From Stenotrophomonas sp. 57 (GTDB lineage Bacteria; Pseudomonadota; Gammaproteobacteria; Xanthomonadales; Xanthomonadaceae), in contig NZ_CP127407.1 in the NCBI RefSeq assembly GCF_030291075.1, positions 3,098,001-3,162,000 on the forward strand: a stretch of 64,000 nt of DNA, in the 5' to 3' direction. The translations under genes and the position numbers were made by a program. How positions within the stretch are numbered: the first letter of the stretch is position 1; the number at the start of each line of letters is the position of its first letter. The notes under the pieces were generated by a model, which saw nothing but the letters and a program-made list of their open reading frames with translations, was not told the origin of the DNA and did no database searches. This document shows positions 59,965 to 64,000 of this stretch, piece by piece.

Positions 59965-61620
59965 GTGACCTTCGTCCGCTCGCTGTTTTCTGCCATGCGC
60001 TCCAGGGGCGCCGTCCTCTGTGCCCTCCTTCTGCTGCCGGCCATCGCGGCCGCGCAGGACTGGAACTACCGGGTCCGCCCCGGCGATACCCTGTGGGACC
60101 TGGGAGGCGTGTACCTGAAGCCCTCGGTGCGCTGGCAACAGCTCCAGCAGCACAACCGCATCGACAACCCCTACCGGCTGCCGCCCGGCCAGCTGCTGCG
60201 CTTTCCGATCAGCTGGCTGCGCACCGAACCGGCGCCGGCGCGGGTGCTCTCGGTCCGCGGCAAGGTCGAACTGTCCGCCGGCGACGGCAGCGCCAGCCGC
60301 GCCATCCAGGCCGGCGAGCAGCTGCACATCGGTGACACCGTGCAGACCGAGGGCGAATCCAGCGTCACGCTGGAGTTTGCCGATGCATCGCGCCTGCAGC
60401 TGCGTGAGTACTCGCGCCTGCGCCTGGACCAGCTCAGCCGCTATGGCCACACCGGCATGGTGGACACCCGCCTGCGCCTGCAGCAGGGCCGCGCCAGCAA
60501 TCGGGTGACGCCCGCGCGCGGTCCGGCATCGCGTTACATCATCGATGCGCCCACCGCCACCAGCAGCGTGCGCGGCACCGTGTTCCGCGTCAGTGCCGGA
60601 GACGCCGGCCATGTGGGCGCCACCGAAGTGCTCCAGGGCAAGGTGCAGGTCGGCAACACCCACGGACAGCGCCTGGTCCGGCCGGGCCAGGCCACGCTCA
60701 GCGGCAGCGCCGATGCCGCACCGGACGCGGTCTCCCCGCTGCTGCCGGCACCGCAGCTGCGCAACGACGAACTGCGCCTGGCGCCCCTGCCGGCACTGCT
60801 GGCGTGGGCGCCGGTCACCGGCGCCGCGCACTACCGCGTGGAAGTGGTGCAGGCAACCACACCGGAAATCCTGCTGTTTGCTGCCACCACCACCGATACC
60901 CGCCTGGCCATCGGCGACCTGCCGCCGGGCCAGCTGCGCGTCCTGCTGCGCGCGGTCGATGCGCAGGGCGTGGAAGGCCTCGACGCCAGCGCCGATTTCG
61001 AACTCAGCGACCAGCCGCCACCGCCGATCACCGTATCGCCGCTGCACGGGCAGACCGTCAACAGCGATCGTCCCCGCTTCCGCTGGACCCAGGCCCCCGG
61101 CGCGCGCAGCAGCGTGCTGCAGATCGCGGCCGATGCCACCTTCGCACAGCCCCTGCAGGAACAGGCCAGCGCCGGAACCGACCTGCGCCTGGCGCAGCCA
61201 CTGCCGCCTGGCCAGTACTTCTGGCGGGTTGCCTCGCGCGATGCAAACGGCCACCAGGGACGCTATGGCCAGGCACTGCCGCTGCAGCTCAGCAACGAAC
61301 CGGTTGATCCCGCGCTGCAGCCGCCCGAAGCCGCGCACGGCGAACTGACCCTGCGCTGGCAGGCCGGCAGCGAAGGCCAGCGCTACCGGGTGCAGGTTGA
61401 CCGCCGTGGCGACTTCAAGGCGCCGCAGGTCGACGAAACCTTGACCGAACCGCAGATCAGGTTCAAGCGCCCGTGGCGCGGCACGCTGCATGTGCGCGTG
61501 CAGTACATCGACGATGACGGCCACGCCGGCGAATTCTCGCCCGCCCAGCAGATCACCTTGCCGTGCCGTCTCTGCTACGGTGCCGGCGGCGGCGCACTGC
61601 TGCTGTGGCTGTTGTTGTGA
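59965..61620 (+). CDS. LysM-FecR-Fn3 surface/periplasmic protein
   Basis: 551 residues from GTG 59965 (ATG 59995 is an alternative). The signal peptide ends AIAAA|QD. One LysM domain (about 33-82: WNYRVRPGDTLWDLGGVYLK, PPGQLLRFP) binds glycan. A FecR domain follows (about 90-215: GEQLHIGDTVQTEGESSVTLEFADASRLQLREYSRLRL, SSVRGTVFRV). Three Fn3/Ig-like repeats follow (about 245-540), each with a YRV / FRW / LRW core. The protein ends in a short hydrophobic stretch GGGALLLWLLL that may anchor it. GTGA overlap with the CHASE2-GGDEF gene couples the two. The role, probably envelope sensing, is inference. Confidence 0.88.
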   Translation: MTFVRSLFSAMRSRGAVLCALLLLPAIAAAQDWNYRVRPGDTLWDLGGVYLKPSVRWQQLQQHNRIDNPYRLPPGQLLRFPISWLRTEPAPARVLSVRGKVELSAGDGSASRAIQAGEQLHIGDTVQTEGESSVTLEFADASRLQLREYSRLRLDQLSRYGHTGMVDTRLRLQQGRASNRVTPARGPASRYIIDAPTATSSVRGTVFRVSAGDAGHVGATEVLQGKVQVGNTHGQRLVRPGQATLSGSADAAPDAVSPLLPAPQLRNDELRLAPLPALLAWAPVTGAAHYRVEVVQATTPEILLFAATTTDTRLAIGDLPPGQLRVLLRAVDAQGVEGLDASADFELSDQPPPPITVSPLHGQTVNSDRPRFRWTQAPGARSSVLQIAADATFAQPLQEQASAGTDLRLAQPLPPGQYFWRVASRDANGHQGRYGQALPLQLSNEPVDPALQPPEAAHGELTLRWQAGSEGQRYRVQVDRRGDFKAPQVDETLTEPQIRFKRPWRGTLHVRVQYIDDDGHAGEFSPAQQITLPCRLCYGAGGGALLLWLLL

Positions 61621-63242
61621 GGCGCTCACCGCTGCCGTGGTCGAAGCGGATCCTGCTGGCGGCGCTGGCCGGAATACTGACGGCCGTGGCCAGCCAGGGC
61701 CAGTGGCTGTGGCGCCAGGACGAAACCGCCTACGACGCGATGGTCGGTGGCTGGGAGTACCGCCCCGACCCCAGCGTGCTGATCGTGGCGATCGACGAAG
61801 GCAGCCTGCAGCGCATCGGCCAGTGGCCGTGGCCGCGCTCGGTCCATGCACGGCTGCTGGACCGGCTGACCGATGCCGGCGTTGAACGCGTGGCACTGGA
61901 CCTGATGCTGTCCGAGCCGGACCGTCGCGACAATCGCCAGGACGAAACGCTGGCTGCCGCGATACGGCGCAACGGGCGCGTTGTCCTGCCGGTGCTGGCC
62001 GCGCCCGCGGCCGGCGACCGCATGGCCGAGGAAATGCTGCCGATCCCGCAGATCGCCGCCAGTGCGGCCGCCATCGGCCATACCGACGTGGAAGTGGACG
62101 GTGATGGTGTGGCCCGCGGCGTCTATCTGCACGCTGGCATCGGCAAGGCCCACTGGCCGGCGCTGGGGCTGGCCCTTGCCGGACTGCCGGCCGGCGCCGC
62201 ACGCGGGCTGCCCGACCCAGACCCGGAGGTGGATTCCCCGTATCAATGGCGGCGGGACGACTACGTGCGGGTGCGCTATGCCGGGCCACCCGAACGGCTG
62301 CCACAGGTGTCCTATGCCGACGTACTGGATGGTCACGTGGACATGGCGATGCTGCATGGCCGCCGCATCGTGGTGGGCATGACCGCCAGCGGCATCGCAC
62401 CACGGCTGCTGACCCCGACCACCCGCGAGTTCTGGATGAGCGGCAGCGAGTACCAGGCCAACATCGCCTCGATGCTGCTGCAGCACAAGCAGATCGACGT
62501 GCTGCCACGCCCCTGGCAACACGTGATCAGTGCCGTCCTGGTGGCGCTGTGCGTGATCCTGCTCGGTCTGCGCCTGCCCTGGCTGGTGGCGCTGATGTCG
62601 CTGCCCGCGGCGCCGCTGCTGAGCTGGCTGCTGCTGCGGGCCGGTGACCTGTGGTGGGCGCCGGCCACCGCCCTGCTGGGCATCGTGCTGGTGCTGCTGT
62701 GCTGGGCGATCTGGAGGATCTCGGCCTGGCACCGCCAGGCCAACCGCGATGCCCTGACCGGCCTTGGCAACCGGCTGCGCTTCGAGCAGTCGCTGCAGCA
62801 GGAGTGCGATGCCGCACGACGCAGCGGCAAGCCACTGAGCCTGGCGTTGATCGACGTCGACCACTTCAAGCGCCACAACGACCGCCACGGCCACCAGGTC
62901 GGCGACCGCGTGCTGCGGGACGTTGCCCAGCTGATTGGCGCGCATGCACGCCGGCCGCGCGACATGGCTGCACGCTACGGCGGCGACGAATTCGCGCTGG
63001 TGCTGCCCGATACCCCGGCCGAAGGTGCGCGGCAGGTGATCCAGGATCTGATCGACTGCGTGCGTACGCTGCCCGCCCATGGCGATGGCAGCGACGACCG
63101 GGTCACGCTCACCATCGGCGTGTTCACCCGCGTGCCCGGCGCCGAGCTGCAGCCACACCATTTCGTCGAAGGCGCCGACGCCGCCCTGTACCAGGCCAAG
63201 GCCAATGGCCGCGACGGGTATGTGGTCGACGGCGAAGCGTGA
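61617..63242 (+). CDS. CHASE2-domain diguanylate cyclase
   Basis: 541 residues. N-terminal membrane helix (about 9-28). CHASE2 periplasmic sensor domain (about 35-300) with VLIVAIDEGSLQRIGQWPWPR and FWMSGSEYQANIASMLLQ. Three membrane helices (about 303-375). C-terminal GGDEF domain with intact GGDEF at 455-459 and a product-inhibition site RPRD five residues upstream, so it should make c-di-GMP and be feedback-inhibited. The start is GTG 61617, overlapping the stop of the LysM-FecR gene (GTGA). Confidence 0.92.
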   Translation: MRRSPLPWSKRILLAALAGILTAVASQGQWLWRQDETAYDAMVGGWEYRPDPSVLIVAIDEGSLQRIGQWPWPRSVHARLLDRLTDAGVERVALDLMLSEPDRRDNRQDETLAAAIRRNGRVVLPVLAAPAAGDRMAEEMLPIPQIAASAAAIGHTDVEVDGDGVARGVYLHAGIGKAHWPALGLALAGLPAGAARGLPDPDPEVDSPYQWRRDDYVRVRYAGPPERLPQVSYADVLDGHVDMAMLHGRRIVVGMTASGIAPRLLTPTTREFWMSGSEYQANIASMLLQHKQIDVLPRPWQHVISAVLVALCVILLGLRLPWLVALMSLPAAPLLSWLLLRAGDLWWAPATALLGIVLVLLCWAIWRISAWHRQANRDALTGLGNRLRFEQSLQQECDAARRSGKPLSLALIDVDHFKRHNDRHGHQVGDRVLRDVAQLIGAHARRPRDMAARYGGDEFALVLPDTPAEGARQVIQDLIDCVRTLPAHGDGSDDRVTLTIGVFTRVPGAELQPHHFVEGADAALYQAKANGRDGYVVDGEA

Positions 63243-63315
63243 CCGGCGTCACCGGGGCGCAACATACGCATGCGAATGGTTAGACTGGGCGCCTCGCCCA
63301 GCGCCCCGGATCCGC

Positions 63316-63768
63316 ATGAACGCCCGCCTGTTCCGCTTCGGCATCAACCTCTGGCCGCCGTTCCTGTTCACCGGGATCCACGTCACCCGCATCACGCCCG
63401 ACTATCGGCAGATCGACGTCGCGCTGCGCCTGAGGCCGTGGAACCGCAACTACGTCGGCACCCACTTCGGTGGCAGCCTGTTCGCGATGACCGATCCGTT
63501 CTGGATGCTGGGCCTGCTGCACATCCTCGGCCGCGACTACTACGTGTGGGACCGCGCAGGCGCCATCGACTTCCTCAAGCCCGGCCGCGGCACGGTGCGC
63601 ACCTCCTTCCGCATCGACGACACGCTGCTGGATGAGCTGCGTGCCGAAGCCGCCAATGGTGACAAGGTGCTGCGCTGGTTCAGCAACGACGTGGTTGATG
63701 AAAGCGGCGAGGTGGTGGCCCAGGTGCGCAAGCAGGTCTACCTGCGGTTGAAGCCCCACGCGCGCTGA
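63316..63768 (+). CDS. DUF4442 hotdog-fold protein
   Basis: 150 residues. It shows PPFLFTGIHVTRITPDYRQIDVALRLRPWNRNYVGTHFGGSLFAMTDPF, the DUF4442/YiiD-C-like hotdog pattern, followed by a second beta-rich half. Related hotdog proteins are acyl-CoA thioesterases, but the catalytic identity here is not shown. ATG 63316; TAGACT at 63281-63286 may be its -10 box. Confidence 0.85.
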   Translation: MNARLFRFGINLWPPFLFTGIHVTRITPDYRQIDVALRLRPWNRNYVGTHFGGSLFAMTDPFWMLGLLHILGRDYYVWDRAGAIDFLKPGRGTVRTSFRIDDTLLDELRAEAANGDKVLRWFSNDVVDESGEVVAQVRKQVYLRLKPHAR

Positions 63769-63815
63769 CCCCGTGCGCGGGCGCTATCCTCTGCCTCCCT
63801 GCCATGGAGGCTCCG

Positions 63816-64000
63816 ATGCGCCCGTCCGCCGTTGCCGCACTGCTGACCGCCCTGCCCTTTGCGGCCCATTCCCTCGACCTGCCGCCTGTGCAGTACCCGA
63901 CGCTGCCGGCACAGGCCGCCAATGCGGCCGGCTTCGTGCCCAACGGCTGGACGCTTGAATCCAGCATCGAAGGCGATCTCGACCAGGATGGCCGCGCTGA
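63816..64000 (+). CDS. Secreted protein with EF-hand-like Asp repeat (3' end outside window)
   Basis: The first 61 codons are visible. ATG 63816 follows GGAGG at good spacing. The signal peptide runs to about FAAHS|LD (residue 18-19). After GFVPNGWTLESSIEGDL comes DQDGRA, like the Asp-rich calcium loop of FG-GAP or dockerin-type repeats. The family cannot be fixed from this fragment. Confidence 0.7.
   Translation, partial: MRPSAVAALLTALPFAAHSLDLPPVQYPTLPAQAANAAGFVPNGWTLESSIEGDLDQDGRA

Noticed and set aside
58831..62508. Long minus-strand frame extending upstream of the DUF998 gene
   Set aside because: It is antisense to the thioredoxin, LysM-FecR and cyclase genes. The membrane protein starts at 58830 with a proper RBS.

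Overview
The window is GC-rich, gene-dense bacterial chromosome. Gene content and repeats point to the Stenotrophomonas maltophilia group (Xanthomonadaceae): several palindromes begin with the GTAG tetranucleotide, as in the SMAG repeat family of that species, and a leuS-lptE-holA-nadD-rsfS-rlmH cluster lies near maf-rng-yhdP-tldD-yjgA-pmbA. No plasmid, phage, transposase or CRISPR signal was seen. The species call is inference from these features; no database search was run.

Left part (1-19.2 kb): the tail of one TonB-dependent receptor, three complete receptors, and a secreted S9 serine peptidase between the first two of them. Next come a tandem pair of M13 (neprilysin-like) periplasmic metallopeptidases. 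The second of the pair has lost key catalytic residues. Together these look like an outer-membrane peptide acquisition and processing region. A VOC-fold protein and a flavin oxidoreductase follow.

Middle-left (19.3-31.4 kb): on the minus strand lie rhomboid protease, alkyltransferase-like protein, EamA exporter, glutathione reductase, D-amino-acid dehydrogenase-type oxidase, DUF418 membrane protein and slyD. On the plus strand are two NlpC/P60 (C40) peptidases. A dicarboxylate/amino-acid symporter (minus) diverges from an alkaline phosphatase coupled to a WG-repeat protein (plus).

Between 31,408 and 31,948 there is no gene. The space is filled by a nested composite inverted repeat of about 506 bp, which ends just before tilS.

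Middle-right (31.9-44.5 kb): tilS, xseB and ispA (plus), a DUF4870 protein, pmbA (minus), yjgA (plus), then tldD, yhdP, rng and maf (minus). This is conserved housekeeping: tRNA modification, isoprenoid synthesis, ribosome assembly, RNA processing and cell-envelope lipid transport.

An apparently accessory block (44.6-51.9 kb) carries a SIMPL-domain protein, a TonB-like protein with its own TonB-dependent receptor, an amino-acid permease and a secreted esterase. It ends at tRNA-Asn(GTT). The core minus-strand series rlmH, rsfS, nadD, holA, lptE and leuS follows.

Right end (58.2-64 kb): a DUF998 membrane protein, a CnoX/YbbN-type thioredoxin, and a LysM-FecR-Fn3 surface protein translationally coupled to a CHASE2-GGDEF diguanylate cyclase. 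The window closes with a DUF4442 protein and the start of a secreted protein. The most notable items are the composite palindrome, the degenerate M13 paralogue, the LysM-FecR/CHASE2-GGDEF pair, stop codons supplied by SMAG GTAG heads, and a shared motif at the same distance upstream of two receptors.
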